NCBI RefSeq assembly: GCF_041146395.1 | Contig: NC_091010.1 | Location: forward strand, 47,016,001-47,080,000 | From: Eulemur rufifrons | Lineage: Eukaryota > Chordata > Mammalia > Primates > Lemuridae | Direction of reading: 5' to 3' | Length of the DNA stretch: 64,000 bases | Shown here: in pieces, positions 11,908 through 63,400 of the stretch | Layout of the letters: the number at the start of each line of letters is the position of its first letter | How positions within the stretch are numbered: position 1 is the first letter of the stretch | Translations under genes and position numbers: made by a program | The notes under the pieces: model-generated | The model's database searches: none | What the model was told of the DNA's origin: nothing | The model's input: only the letters and a program-made list of their open reading frames with translations

Positions 11908-12715
11908 TACTTATTTAGAGGAGCTAAATTGCTCAGTGGCAAGAAAGGGCTGTGCTAATTAGAGGTCCTGGTGGGAGGGGTGGGGGAGCCTGGAGCCTGC
12001 CCTGTCTAACAGAGGCTGAGCTCTGGAATGGGGTGCATGGTAAAGAATCCCCACCATGCCCTGGGGAGAGGGGACTCAGGAACCCCCATGTGCCCAACGA
12101 GGTTTATGAACTTGTGTGCTGCGAAGTGTGTGATGAAAGACTACACACCCCTTTAAAATCTTTAGTGACATCTACTTTGCTCAATAAGGCTTTTCACACA
12201 AATGGGTTCTTTCTGGGCAGCTCAGCGAGGTGGAGAGTGCCATTCCACACAGGCGTCTGCATCATACTTACACATCCAGAAAATGTTTTGACAGATGCAT
12301 ATTGTTTAAAGTGCCCGTGTGCAAAGATGGGTAGCCATGGGACTGGGTATTTGCGGGTCAAGTCTTTGTCTTATTGGGATGCTGTTGGCTACTGCTGACA
12401 CGATCCTGGATGGCGGATCCCTTCAGCATTTCAGTCAGCATTCAGAAATCTGCCCCAAGCACTTCCCACCTTGCAAGCTCTTTGCTCTCCCGGACAAGGA
12501 GGGGCCAACCAGCCAGAGCCCATCTCTGGATGCGGTGCGGCCTGGCACCGTGCCTCCACCACGCCCCCCGAATGGGAAAACCTGCCCGGACACCAGACAC
12601 TGCTGGACGTAGGCACCCCTGCACCAGTTTTCACAGACTCTGATTCCCTAATGATGGCCCAGAGAGGGCTTACCCCTGGAACAGACGGAGACCATTCTGG
12701 ATTGTTCTGAATATG
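11908..12715. other. CPN1 downstream flank
   Basis: No second gene seen. Several overlapping ORFs at 12319-12763 on both strands share the same bases and look like chance. Confidence 0.4.
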
Positions 12716-12721
12716 TTTATA
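12716..12721 (-). promoter_or_regulatory. CPN1: Candidate CPN1 poly(A) signal (TATAAA variant)
   Basis: No AATAAA was seen on the minus strand just past the CPN1 stop. TATAAA, a known weak variant, lies about 100 nt downstream of the stop in an AT-rich patch. Weak call; the true 3' end may lie further on. Confidence 0.25.
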
Positions 12722-12818
12722 TTTAAATACGTCCCATATAATAAAATAGAAAGAATGCTCCACCTGATCCCCGAGCAGGAGCGAAGGCTTTCGGAAGGGC
12801 TGCCAGGCACAGTGGGCT

Positions 12819-37999
<25,181 letters not shown>

Positions 38000-38119
38000 C
38001 TTGCTGGGCTTTTTCAAAGAGAGCCACTGAAATGCGCTCCACCTCTCCAGACAGCCTGGCCTCTTCACCAGCCGGGCAATCCCAGGGGCCGAGAACCCGC
38101 TCTGCCTAGTCTCCCGCCA

Positions 38120-38126
38120 GTAAACA
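38120..38126 (-). promoter_or_regulatory. CPN1: FOXA (HNF3)-type motif, proximal CPN1 promoter
   Basis: Exact TGTTTAC on the minus strand, about 120 nt upstream of the ATG and just downstream of the TATA-like box. FOXA factors drive many liver genes, and CPN1 is liver-made. A 7-bp motif is common by chance. Confidence 0.35.
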
Positions 38127-38146
38127 CCAGTGTGACAGCGCTGGAA

Positions 38147-38156
38147 ATTATTTATG
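38147..38156 (-). promoter_or_regulatory. CPN1: TATA-like box upstream of CPN1
   Basis: Minus strand CATAAATAAT, about 150 nt before the CPN1 ATG, a sensible place for a TATA box giving a 5' UTR of roughly 120 nt. Position is inference; no transcript data are visible. Confidence 0.45.
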
Positions 38157-38290
38157 TAGCTCTGGAATACTCATTCGTCTCTCCTCTCTCATTTCTCTTC
38201 CTCTCCTAACCAAGGAAAACCTTTGGAAAGGTTTTTGCATTTCCCCAGATTGGTAGTTTCACGGATTCTGGTTTACTGGTTAACTGAACT

Positions 38291-38297
38291 GTAAACA
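38291..38297 (-). promoter_or_regulatory. CPN1: Second FOXA-type motif upstream of CPN1
   Basis: Another exact TGTTTAC on the minus strand, about 290 nt upstream of the ATG, next to GGTTAAC at 38278-38284, a half-site like that of HNF1. Together with the proximal motif this looks like a hepatic promoter, but it is inference. Confidence 0.3.
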
Positions 38298-38529
38298 GGC
38301 TTCAATAAATAGCTTATTTTAACCCTTTGATTACTAGAGAGTTTTAAGCAAATTGGCCTGCATCTGTTCCCTTTATTACAACTTATGAAGAGAGCTCCTT
38401 GGCCCTTTTGATCCATCCCACGTTCTGCAGCCAGACTGTCTTTCTGAAGCACGGCTCTGTCTTGACCTTTTTTCCCTCAAAAACCTTTCAACGGATATTA
38501 TTAAGAAAATTAAAAAAAAAAAAAAAAAG

Positions 38530-39510
38530 CCTCAGACTGGGAGGAAATAATTGTAAATCACATATCAGATAATATATCCATAATACATAAAGAACCCTTA
38601 CAACATGATAAGAAGACAACCCAATTAAAAAATGGGCAAAAAATTTGAATAGACATTTAAAAATGGGTGAAAGATACGAATAGACATTTTACCAAAGTAG
38701 ATATAGAAATGGCTAATAGAACACATTTAAAGATGTTCAACATCATTAGTCAAGAAGGAAATGCAAATTAAAACCATGAGATATCACTTCACCTCCACTA
38801 GGATGGCTATAATCAAAAAGACCAACAATAACAAGTGTTGGTGAGAACAGGGAGAAACTGGAATACTCCTATATTGCTTATGGGAATGTAAAATGGTGCA
38901 ACAACTTTGGAAAAAAGTTTGGCAGTTTCTTAAAAGGTTAAATATATACTTACTACATAACACAGCAATGTCACTCCTAGGTATCTACCCAAGAGAAATG
39001 AAACATACATCCACACACAAAACTTGTACATGAATGTCCACAGCAGTATCATTCACAACAGACAAAAAGTGGAAACAACCCAAACGTCCATTAACTGCTG
39101 AATGGATAAATAAAATTTGGCATATCTATATAATGGAATATTATTTGACAATAAAAAGGAGCGAAGTACTGATATATTGTACGTGGATGAAGCTTAAACT
39201 TACTATGTCCAGTGAAAGAAGCCAGACCCAAAGGCTACATATTGTGTAACTTAATTCATACGAACTGTTTAGAAAAGGCAAATATATAGAGATAGAAAGT
39301 AGATTAGAGGTTGCCTAGGGCTGGGAGTGGAAAGGTGGGGCAACTATAAATGGACACAAGATTTCTTTTTAGGGTATTAGAAGTGTTCTAAAATGAGAAG
39401 TGGTGATGGTGATAGTTATACAACTCTGTAAATATACTAAAATTCATTGAATTCCATGCTTCAAACAGGTGAATTTTATGGTATGCAAATTATATCTCAA
39501 TAAGCCATTT
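38530..39510 (+). repeat. L1 3' end
   Basis: 'atgggcaaaaaatttgaata', 'ggaatgtaaaatggtgcaac', then the ORF2 terminus and 3' UTR. Confidence 0.92.
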
Positions 39511-39540
39511 CAAAAAATAAATAAAAGCAATTAAATACAG

Positions 39541-40095
39541 CCCCCAAAGAATTACACATAAATTTACCATTCAACCCAACCATTTCATTCCTGGGTACCT
39601 ACCCAAGAGAACAAAGACTTGCACACAAGAATGTTCATAGTACATTATTCATAATAGCCAAAAAATGGAAACTATCCAAATGTCTATCAACTGGTGAAGA
39701 GATAAATGAAACATGGCATATCCACACAAGTGGTGCTATCCAGCAATAAAGAGGAATAAATACTAACATGCTACAATGTGGATGGATTTCAAAAACACTA
39801 TGCTAAGTGAAAGGAGCCAGACATGGAAAAAACCAAGGATTATATCTGATTCCATTTATATGAAATGAACTACAAAGGTAAACCAATAGAGACAGAAACT
39901 AAAACAGTGTTTGCCTGGGTTTGGTGATGGGAATTAACTGTAAACGGGCATGAGGGATCTCACTGGAGTGATGGAGATGTTCTAACACTAGATGATGGCG
40001 ACGGCTGCACAACTCAGGAAATTTACTATTAATAAAAATAATTTAATTGTAAACTTCAACAGGGTGAATTTTGTGGCAGGTAAATTATACCTCAA
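39541..40095 (+). repeat. Second L1 3' end in the same orientation
   Basis: Repeats the same L1 interval ('gggtacctacccaagagaac', 'aagtgaaaggagccagacat') but is diverged from the copy at 38530, so it is probably a separate insertion. Confidence 0.9.
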
Positions 40096-40099
40096 AAAA

Positions 40100-41270
40100 G
40101 TTGTTTTTAAAAGAACCAAAGCTTCAAGAGATCTTTAATGCAGTATAGTATAAGATTCAAATGACTCGGATGGCCTTCACGTCCGTCCTACGAGGTCCAT
40201 TGTGTCTTGTCATCCTGGCCCTCACTCCGGTGCAGCCCTGTTGCTCCGTCTACTGTCTTCAGAGCATGCTCTCAGTGCCTGCCTTCCTGCTTTCGTCCAT
40301 GCTATTTCTCTAAGCAGCTCAACCCAGCTCCGAGTCTTGGGTCTTCTTCACCGCCCTTTGCAGTTGCTGCGACAGTCTTTGTATCTCCAGTTCTTCTCCC
40401 AGTGCCTCTTGTGCTGGGCGTCAGGTGTCCGGATCGAGTGCAGCCCTGCTGGCACCCTGCTCCTGCCCTCCAGGATGATCTTCAGCTTCTAGTGCAGAGC
40501 TGGACACAGGTGCTCAACATTTGTTGAATGAATGAATGAGTCAATGAACCCATTATTGACTTCCCCCTTGCATCCGGCTGCTCTGTCTTTAGCAAACGTT
40601 CCCAAGAAAATCCTATGCTTTTTACAACCAGTCAGTAAAGACAGTCATTCCCTCTTGGATAGGCTGAGTGAGCACTATAAGCCTGGCCAGTCTGGCTCAC
40701 AGGCAGTCAGGGGGGTTGGCCCAAGATAAGTACTAAACTGGCAGTACTGATAGAACCGTCACCTATACCCACTACTAAAATCCCATAATTTTCTGAGGAG
40801 ATCCTGTCACCCCAGGTGGTGAAGGCAGGAATCAAGAGAGAAGGCTAAGAGGGCATCACTAAGGCTGTCGCACATTAAGCCCTTGATCTAGGACAATATC
40901 TACTGTCACTACTGAGGGCTTGGCATGTGACCCCCAACTGTTTCTCTGTAGAATGCCCATTATTCTGGCAAATGTGCCTATAGTTCTTTACGGGGACCTT
41001 GCTCCTGCTAAGCAGATGGATCCCATTCTCTAGGACAGGGATGCCCCTCCCTACTTTTTTGTACTGTGGGGTTTTGTAAACAGAGAAAACCCTCCGTAAA
41101 CAGCAAATATCAGGGCTGAGGTTGGGAAGCCTTCCCTGGAATTCTAGAGTACTGGAGCGAATGCCCTGAAGCCAGAAGGCATACGACACCCCTCAAAGCA
41201 ACTAGGAGTAAAAGGTGCATGGGCTTGAGTGTCTGAGGGATATTATTTTTAATCCAAGTGCAACCTTTCT
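40100..41270. other. Intergenic, L2-like trace and unique sequence
   Basis: An L2-like trace continues to about 40530 ('tgttgaatgaatgaatgag'). No gene seen beyond it. Confidence 0.4.
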
Positions 41271-41279
41271 TAGGCCATT

Positions 41280-41505
41280 TGACCTTGGGCAAGTGACTTA
41301 ACTTCTCTGAACTTCAGTTGGGGGAAATACAGCTCCTCCCTCATGGGTTGTTGTGTGGATCAAATGAGATGATGCATGTAAGGCCTTTGCACAGAGCCTG
41401 GCACATAGTAAGGGCTCAGTAAACATTACTTGTAGTAGCAATCGTAGCAGCAACATCATTAAGCATCTACTCTGTGCTAGAGACCATGCTGGGTGATGGG
41501 AATTC
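41280..41505. repeat. MIR element
   Basis: 'gaccttgggcaagtgactta', 'cttctctgaacttcagttgg' and 'agcctggcacatagtaaggg' are full MIR signatures. Confidence 0.85.
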
Positions 41506-41589
41506 AATTCATTCATTCAACAACTACATATAAAACCTTTACTCCTAAAGGCCAAAGGCTTTACATATAATATCCTTTTTGATCTAGAA

Positions 41590-42210
41590 CAAAACCAACA
41601 AAGATCCTGTGCATGTATGTGGTGCTTCTATTCTAGCGAAGACACAGGCACCATTAAGAGTGAAAAAGGCAGTCTCTCTCCTCAAAGACACAGAGAAAGA
41701 CTTGAGCAGCCACTGCTGGCCGTGAAGATGCAGGAAAAGGGGTCACTGGCCCAGTACTGTGAGCACCCTCTGAATGCTGTGAAAGGCCTCAGAAAGGAGC
41801 ACAGTTCTGCCAGCACCTTGATTTCAGTCCAGTGACACCCATGTCAGACTTCTGATCTCTAAGACTTTAGGATAATAAATTTATGTAGTTTTAAGCCACC
41901 ACTTTTGTACTCATTTTTTTACCATAGCAATCAGAAAGGAATACACTCCCAAATACCTTAAGTGCGGACCTCTCTCGACGGGAGGCCTGATGTCCTCCCA
42001 GGGTCTCCACTCCAGTCTTGGGAAGCCAGCCCTGCAGACGGCTGTGTAGGTCTAGACCAAAGGGCACTTCCAGAGTTCTCACGGTTTCTTTTCTTCGCCC
42101 TGATTTTAGGCATTTCCTTCTTTGTAGGTTCTCAGTGTCCTCACAGCTGTCCCTGCCTGGACAAACACGTCTCTGCTGTGCCGTAGGCAAATATCAATAA
42201 TGCTTTACAA
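41590..42210. other. Intergenic, no gene recognised
   Basis: ORFs on both strands overlap and have no nameable domain. MLT1-like trace possible near 41840-41940 ('ttttaagccaccacttttgt'). Confidence 0.4.
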
Positions 42211-42214
42211 TTCT

Positions 42215-42350
42215 GCATTGCCTTGTAGGGTACAACGACTTCCTTACTTATCCCTCACAACAGCCCAGGGAGGAAGGCACTGTAATTCCATTTTTGAGGA
42301 GACATTTCGCAGAGTCACATAACCAGTCAGTGGTGGAGCAGGGCCTGGAC
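42215..42350. repeat. MIR-like element
   Basis: 'cctcacaacagcccagggag' and 'gagtcacataaccagtcagt' are MIR-like. Confidence 0.65.
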
Positions 42351-43620
42351 TCTATGCCCTCTGGCACAGTTAGCCCATACCCTACTCGACTCATTCCAGT
42401 GAATGCAGATACGGAACAAACCAGAGAAATGTGAGCAAAGAGAGTACGATAAAAATTGGACAGTGCTGGGGGGAGGGAGAAGGATACTTACCCTCAAGTG
42501 GAGAGGTGGGGGGCAATCTTCCTTTTTCCTTCTGTCACCCTTCCCTAGACAAAGGAGAGAGGAGGATGGGGAAGGGAGAGAGTGAGAGTGAGTGCAGCCC
42601 TGTGTCGGCAAATGAACCAACTTGCCCAACCCAGACCTCCGGTTATCCTAGTTTTACAATTTCTTTCTTTGTATCCTCTAGCAGTAACTTTGCAGAGCAG
42701 TCTTGCTGCAATTTAATCCTGCTCAGGAAATGTTAGTTGACTGGACCTATACCCAAATCAAGAGTTCAGCTCAATTCAAATCACCAGTCACTCCGAGTGT
42801 GATGAGAGTGTAGCGCAAAGGGAACATGGCCAAGCCTGGGAGTCAGGAAAGTCAGTCCTCAAGCAGACCAAGCCCTTTCCAATTCTCTTTCCCACACGTC
42901 TCATACTTCCGAGCTCAGCGCAGTGATCAATGACACTGAGAGATCTTCCCTGATCATCCCGTCTGGACCTCCCCTGGTTCTGCCCAGGCTCCTCGGTCCA
43001 TCGGGATCTTAGACAATCAGTCTGTAAGTACCTGTTTATTTGCCTCCTTGTTTCCTTGTTTATCGGCTGTCTGGCCCTATAGAAGATAAGCTCAAGGAAG
43101 GCCAAGACTAAATTATCTGTTCACCACTTAATCCCAGTACAGTATGCTGAATAAATGAAAATACAAGCGATGTTACGTATGAACTGAGATCTGAGATCTG
43201 AATGAGTAGATGCTAAGCAGATGAAGGTGCGGGGAGGAGTGTGGGGTGGAGTGGGGGCAGTTTGTGACAGGGAAGAGCGTGTTGGTCCCTCCTGATTTCA
43301 CCCTGACCTGTTAGAGTCGGCCCAGGTCTGTCCTTAAATTTCTTCTTTTTTCCTGCACCTACTCCCTGATGATCTCATCTACAAATCCCACTATAAGCTG
43401 ATGACTCTCGAAAGCATCTCTCTTGCTCCTACTTCTCTGAGCTCCAGAACTGTACGTCCCACTGCCTACCTCCCATCCCCACTGGGATCTCCAGCAGGCA
43501 TCCATGCCTAACGCCGCACACCTGCTTCCAGTCCCCGGGGTCGGCAGAGCCCGACAGGGACAAACTGAGTCCAACTTTCTTGGGAGACCAGTATATCCTA
43601 TTTACGTATGTTAGAACCGC
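42351..43620. other. Intergenic, no gene recognised
   Basis: Unique sequence with an L2-like trace near 43060-43160. No ORF with a domain. Confidence 0.4.
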
Positions 43621-43740
43621 TCAAATTTAAGTGATTTACCCAGATCACATAGTGTATGTTTGGCAAATCTGAGGTTAAACTGGCTTTCTGACTCCAAAGT
43701 CTGGGAGCTTTCTACAGCATGGTAATGCCTCCCTCATCTC
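43621..43740. repeat. MIR-like element
   Basis: 'aagtgatttacccagatcac' and 'tgactccaaagtctggg' are MIR-like. Confidence 0.6.
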
Positions 43741-43799
43741 GGCCTGTAGACATTGCGAAAACTGCCTCCAACTGGTTCCCATTCTTCATGCTATCTGAA

Positions 43800-43985
43800 A
43801 AATAGTTCTTCTTAAAAAATGAATTCATATGCTTATGTCAAAATGAAATGCCTTTGTTGTAAAAATGCAGATAACATAGACAAGTGCAAAGAGAAACATA
43901 AAATATTACCCCCTGCTCTGTTATCCGGGAATAACCACTGATATCAACTGGTGAACATTAATCTTATAGGGATATTGTTAACATT
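43800..43985 (+). repeat. Old L1 3' remnant
   Basis: 'atgcagataacatagacaag' and 'ataaccactgatatcaactg' resemble L1M 3' UTR. Confidence 0.5.
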
Positions 43986-44080
43986 TGCTGCTTCTCTCCT
44001 TTGCGTCCCCAAATTGGCAAATATTACCACGATTAATGCAATTGCTTAGGCCAAAACCTAGGACCCATCCAAAATCTTTC

Positions 44081-44296
44081 TCTCTCTCTCTCTCTTTTTT
44101 TTTTTTCCTGAGAGAGAGTCTCACTCTCTTATCCTGTAGTGGCGTCATCATAGTTCACTGCAACCTCAAACTCCTGGGCCCAAGCAATCCTCCTGCTTTG
44201 GCCTCTTGAGTAGCTGGGTCTACAGGCATGCACCACCAAGCTCAGTTAATTTTTCTATTTTTTGTAGAGACAGGGTCTCGCTATATTGCTTGGAAA
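44081..44296 (-). repeat. Alu, antisense, truncated
   Basis: (TC)n then T-run, 'gtagtggcgtcatcatagtt', ending abruptly at 'tctcgctatattgcttgg'. Confidence 0.9.
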
Positions 44297-44299
44297 TAT

Positions 44300-45318
<1,019 letters not shown>

Positions 45319-45645
45319 TAATGACACATGCCACAACATGGATGAACCTCAAAAACATTACACTAAGTGAAAGAAGCCACTTAGTGTATGGTATTACGTA
45401 TATGAAATGCTCAGCATAGGCAAATCTATAGAGACAGAAAGTAGATTAGTGGTTGCCTAGAGCGGGGGCGTTGGGGTGTTTGGGGAGTGATGGATAAGGG
45501 GCACAGAGTTTCTTTTTTGGGGTGATAAAATTATTTAAAATCGTGGTGATAGTTGCATAACTGTGAATATACTAAAAGCCATCAAGTCCTACACTTTAAA
45601 TGGGTGAATTTTGTGGCATGTGAATGACATTGCAAATCTGTTAAA
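45319..45645 (+). repeat. L1 3' UTR, 5'-truncated
   Basis: 'atgccacaacatggatgaac', 'aagtgaaagaagccacttag', 'tttaaatgggtgaattttgt'. Confidence 0.9.
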
Positions 45646-46530
45646 AAAAGGGCAAACTTCCCACAGTTTCCCATACCCCTTCCACTCACATCCCATAGGC
45701 TAGAACTTACAGCCTTGCCTATGTGCGAGGGAAGCAGACAAATATAGTTCTTTATCCAAGACAACCATGTGCCCAGCTAAAAATCAGAGGTTTTATTATG
45801 CTAGAATGACATTGCGGAACACTGGCATCTCTCTGCCCACCCTTAGACCTCAGACCGTGTCAGTCCACCCAGAGAGGGTCACTGGACGGACTTCCCAGGA
45901 ACATGACAATCCCAGGGAAACTGATCTCTTTCCCAGGGATGTGTTGGCTCTATGTCCTTACATATTTTGGATCAAAATTCACTTCATTTGGCAGTCATTC
46001 TTCATAGTTTTGTTTTTATAACTTTTTTCCTTGTTCGATTGAAAGTGGAAGTTTCTTTTTCATTTTTCGCTCTCTTATTTTGCTCTCAGTTGGTTTCAAG
46101 AGTTGGAAGTGGATTCAAAATGTCCTTTTCCCACTATCTTTAACTCGAATTTGCCAGACTAAGTATTCTTGAACATATTTTCTTCTAAACTCAGCCCCGT
46201 GCAATCCTTCGGGAGTTTCCCCTACTTTTTGCATCTAGCCCAACGTCCAGGGCTGGATGTTCAATGCTATCTACAAACGGCTGGCTCCTTCTCCCCAGAT
46301 GAATTTCCCTCAGCACCCCCCACCCCCCCACTCTCTGCTCCAGTTACATCTCACTTTCAATAGAAGTTTCATATAAACTGTAGAGTGCTGTGCATCTGTT
46401 AGTTGTATTTCTTATCTTCTTATTGCTTTGGCTTTACCCCTTTGCCTGTCCCTCAGGGACTGCAAATGCAACCTGAGTCTAAATGCAGCGTCTCTTCTCC
46501 CCACCCCCATAGCTGCTCCTCTTGGGAAAT
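45646..46530. other. Intergenic, no gene recognised
   Basis: No domain-bearing ORF. Base composition becomes C-rich after 46300. Confidence 0.4.
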
Positions 46531-46539
46531 GGCACCACC

Positions 46540-47330
46540 TGTCGCCCAAGTCAAAAAAACGTGGGAGCCATTCTAAGTGCTTCCTTCTCACTCGTGTCCC
46601 ACGTTTCCTTATTCAGTGTTCCGCCTGACGGTCCTCACAGCTGGCCCTCGCCTGCCCCCTCTGCTGCTGCCGCCTCCGCTCTGCTCCGTCCGTCCTTGCC
46701 TGGATCACTTCAACAGCCCCCCACCACTGCACACGCCACACAGCCGCCACCAGGACCTTTCTTCAGTGCAAACCCCGTCTTGTCTCCTCTTGCCTCTCCC
46801 TTCGCTGTTTAGCTCATTTAACTGGTCCTCCCTTCTCCTCAGCTAAGTCCAAACTTCTTCACCCGGCAGAGGCCCTCCAGGTCCCTGAGTCTCCCGTCTC
46901 TGCAGTCAGAGCCCCTCCTCGCCAGCGCCCTCCCTCCTTCCTGCTCACACCCAGCCACCCGCAATCTTTCCAAGGCCTCTGAGTTTTTGAACATCTTCTC
47001 TCCCTCCATTTGGAAAAGTTAGCTGATTCATAGTTGTGTTTCAAACGTAAGTTCAAGCATCATTGTCTCTAAACTTTTCCTATCACTTTCCCCTGGTCTG
47101 ATTTCAGCGTCCCTCCTTTGTGTTTCTGTAAAATTCTGTGCATACTTTTCCACAAACGTTCCATTACGCTGTAATTGTTGGCTTATTTGTTTGTCTTCCC
47201 TGATTAAAATATAAGTTACTGAAGGACAGGGATCCTACCTTCTTTGTTTCTGGGTTCCCCCAGCCCCTAGCGTAGATGTGGCATGTAACAGGTATTCTTG
47301 TTGAAAAGCAATAATAAATAATAAACTATC
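46540..47330 (+). repeat. L2-like element
   Basis: 'ttgcctggatcacttcaaca', 'agctaagtccaaacttcttc', 'actgaaggacagggatccta'. Confidence 0.7.
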
Positions 47331-47935
47331 TCCTCTGCATTTACATTTTGTTGACTTAAAAAAAAAAGGGCAGGAAATGACTACGTGGAATTCCAGAAAC
47401 CTAGGCTCTACCATATGTCCCACTAACCCTGCTTCCAACAGGGCAATCGTTGGTTTGGTGGCATGTTGACTCAGGTTGCCCCTGGCCAATGGAAAGCATG
47501 ATGGCATGGACTCTGAGTCCAGTCTGTACCAGCGTTGCCTAATTTGTAAATAGCCTGTACCTGTGTAATCCTCCTTGTCGGGAGTAAAGTGGTTCTTTCT
47601 GAGTTTGGAAAAACTAATGTGATGTGTGTTTACTGACATGACATCAGTGAGGACATCAGGGTATCAGGCGGAAGGTTAACTGGGAAGAGGAGCCTGCCTC
47701 TAAATGATCTGGTCATTTAGCATGAAGGGACTACCACATATCAGACTTTAAGTAGCCCATTAACTGGGCCAGTAATGGGCTATGGGTCTAAATGTAGTAG
47801 GAGAAACCATATTTCATTGATTCTAAGATGCTCTTTATTTCACATTTTAATGTCTCTGAAACTGGAATGTACCTTAGAACAGATGGCATTTTAAATTTAG
47901 AGAAATATAGCATTATAAGAAAGTATAAGAAAAAT
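47331..47935. other. Intergenic/P450 3' flank
   Basis: No gene recognised. A Tigger-like trace is possible near 47810-47930 ('catttcattgattctaagat'). Confidence 0.35.
47834..47839 (-). promoter_or_regulatory. CYP2C23: Candidate CYP2C23 poly(A) signal
   Basis: AATAAA on the minus strand about 680 nt past the stop codon. An Alu-derived palindrome (47937-48232) lies between stop and signal, so the original 3' UTR would have been near 390 nt. Other signals may exist. Confidence 0.3.
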
Positions 47936-47936
47936 C

Positions 47937-48107
47937 CAGCCAGGCACAGTGGCTCATGCCTGTAATCCTAGCACTTTGGAAGGCCAAGGTGGGAGGATTG
48001 CTTGAGCCCAGCAGTTCAAGACCAGCCTGAGCAAGAGTGAGACCCGGTGTTTACAAAAAATAGAAAAATTAACCTGGCGTGGTGGTGCGTGCCTGTAGTC
48101 CCAGCTA
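47937..48107 (+). repeat. Alu, sense half of an inverted chimera
   Basis: 'ccagccaggcacagtggctc' to 'cctgtagtcccagctat', then the sequence turns into antisense Alu. Confidence 0.92.
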
Positions 48108-48232
48108 TAGGCATAGCTGCAGCCTTGAACTCCTGGGCTCAAGCAATCCTCCTGCCTCAGTCTCTTGCATATCTGGGACTACAGGTGCATGCTACCACCC
48201 CAGCTAATTTTTCTAAATTTTGTAGAGATGTC
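48108..48232 (-). repeat. Alu, antisense half of an inverted chimera
   Basis: 'gcagccttgaactcctgggc' to 'tttgtagagat', joined directly to the sense half so the two can pair. Confidence 0.9.
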
Positions 48233-48518
48233 CCTGGTAAAGGCCTTTTGTGGGCCTGGACTTGGTTCTGCTGGAGCACAGTTTATAAAGAACTGTAAAG
48301 TGTGTAAAAATATTGTTTGTTCCTTAGAGTTTTCAAGGCCCAGCTCCTTTTTGTGAAGGGATTTGTAGATATAAACAAATGTCCTTCCAGTTTTGAGTGA
48401 GTAGTGTTTCTGTTCTAGGCAGTATCTAAAATGAAGAAGTAGACTGTTTCTAGGGAGGTGGAGGGGGTGGCAGGAAAACAGTTACTTTGATTTGAATGGT
48501 TAAAAGGGAAAAGTTCTT

Positions 48519-62600
<14,082 letters not shown>

Positions 62601-62907
62601 CTAGAAAAGAAGCAAAGAACAGGAAAATATTTGTGTCATACAGTCCAGCTTTCCCTATAGCTGTTCTCCTGTGTCCACCCTAAATGGTTTCCAATGCCCC
62701 TTCCTTATCAGTGATTAAGAGCTTACAGTCTGAAAGCACATGTTCTGTGGTTTGGGTGGAAATTTTTGTCCTTAAAAAATAAAATCCAAGCTCTGGTCAA
62801 CAGGAGGCAGAAATGGTATAATTGGACAAGGGGAATTGTTGGTAGGTGGGAATATTCTCAAGTATGGAAGAGTCCTCTGTCTGGTTTTGTTAAAGATAGT
62901 CAAAACA

Positions 62908-63064
62908 GGCCAGGCGCGGTGGCTCACACCTGTATCCTAGCACTCTGGGAGGCCAAGGCAGGAGGATCACTTGAGCCCAAGAGTTCAAAGTTGCAGTGAG
63001 ACATGATTCTACCACTGCACTTCAGCCTGGGTGATAGAGTGAGACCCTGTCTCTAAAAAAAATA
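62908..63064 (+). repeat. Alu, internally deleted (about 157 bp)
   Basis: Begins 'ggccaggcgcggtggctcac' but jumps from left-arm text to the right-arm end 'cttcagcctgggtgatagag'. In CYP2C23 intron 2. Confidence 0.92.
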
Positions 63065-63079
63065 AATAAATAAGATTTT

Positions 63080-63400
63080 AATTTTCATTTAGTTAAAAAT
63101 ATGTTTTAATTTCCTTGAGCCTTCCTCTTTAACCCAGGGTTATTTAGAAGTATGTTGTTTAACTTTTAAATACTTGGGGATTTTCCTGATAGCTTTTTGT
63201 TACTGATTTCTACTTTTAGTCAGTTATGATCTGATAACATAGTTTATATGAAATCTATTCTTTAAAATTTGTTAAATTTTCTTTTTCTTGTGACCCAGAG
63301 TATGATCTGTCCTTGTGAATTTTCCATTTACACTTGAGAAGAATGTGTATTCTGCCTTTGCTTCTGTTGGGCCTTTAGTATGGAGGTTTAGCTAATCTAG
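63080..63400 (-). repeat. L1 fragment, antisense
   Basis: 'tagtcagttatgatctgata' and 'ttgagaagaatgtgtattct' are typical antisense L1 text. Confidence 0.7.

Noticed and set aside
12319..12763. Cluster of overlapping ORFs on both strands
   Set aside because: Mutually overlapping frames just downstream of CPN1; GC-rich chance ORFs with no recognisable protein.
46522..46846. Pro/Ser-rich plus-strand ORFs
   Set aside because: Lie inside an L2-like, C-rich repeat; composition explains the open frame.
62701..62870. CYP2C exon 2 at the usual 170-bp distance from exon 3
   Set aside because: Minus-strand translation shows none of the expected exon 2 motifs such as FSGRG; nothing aligns.
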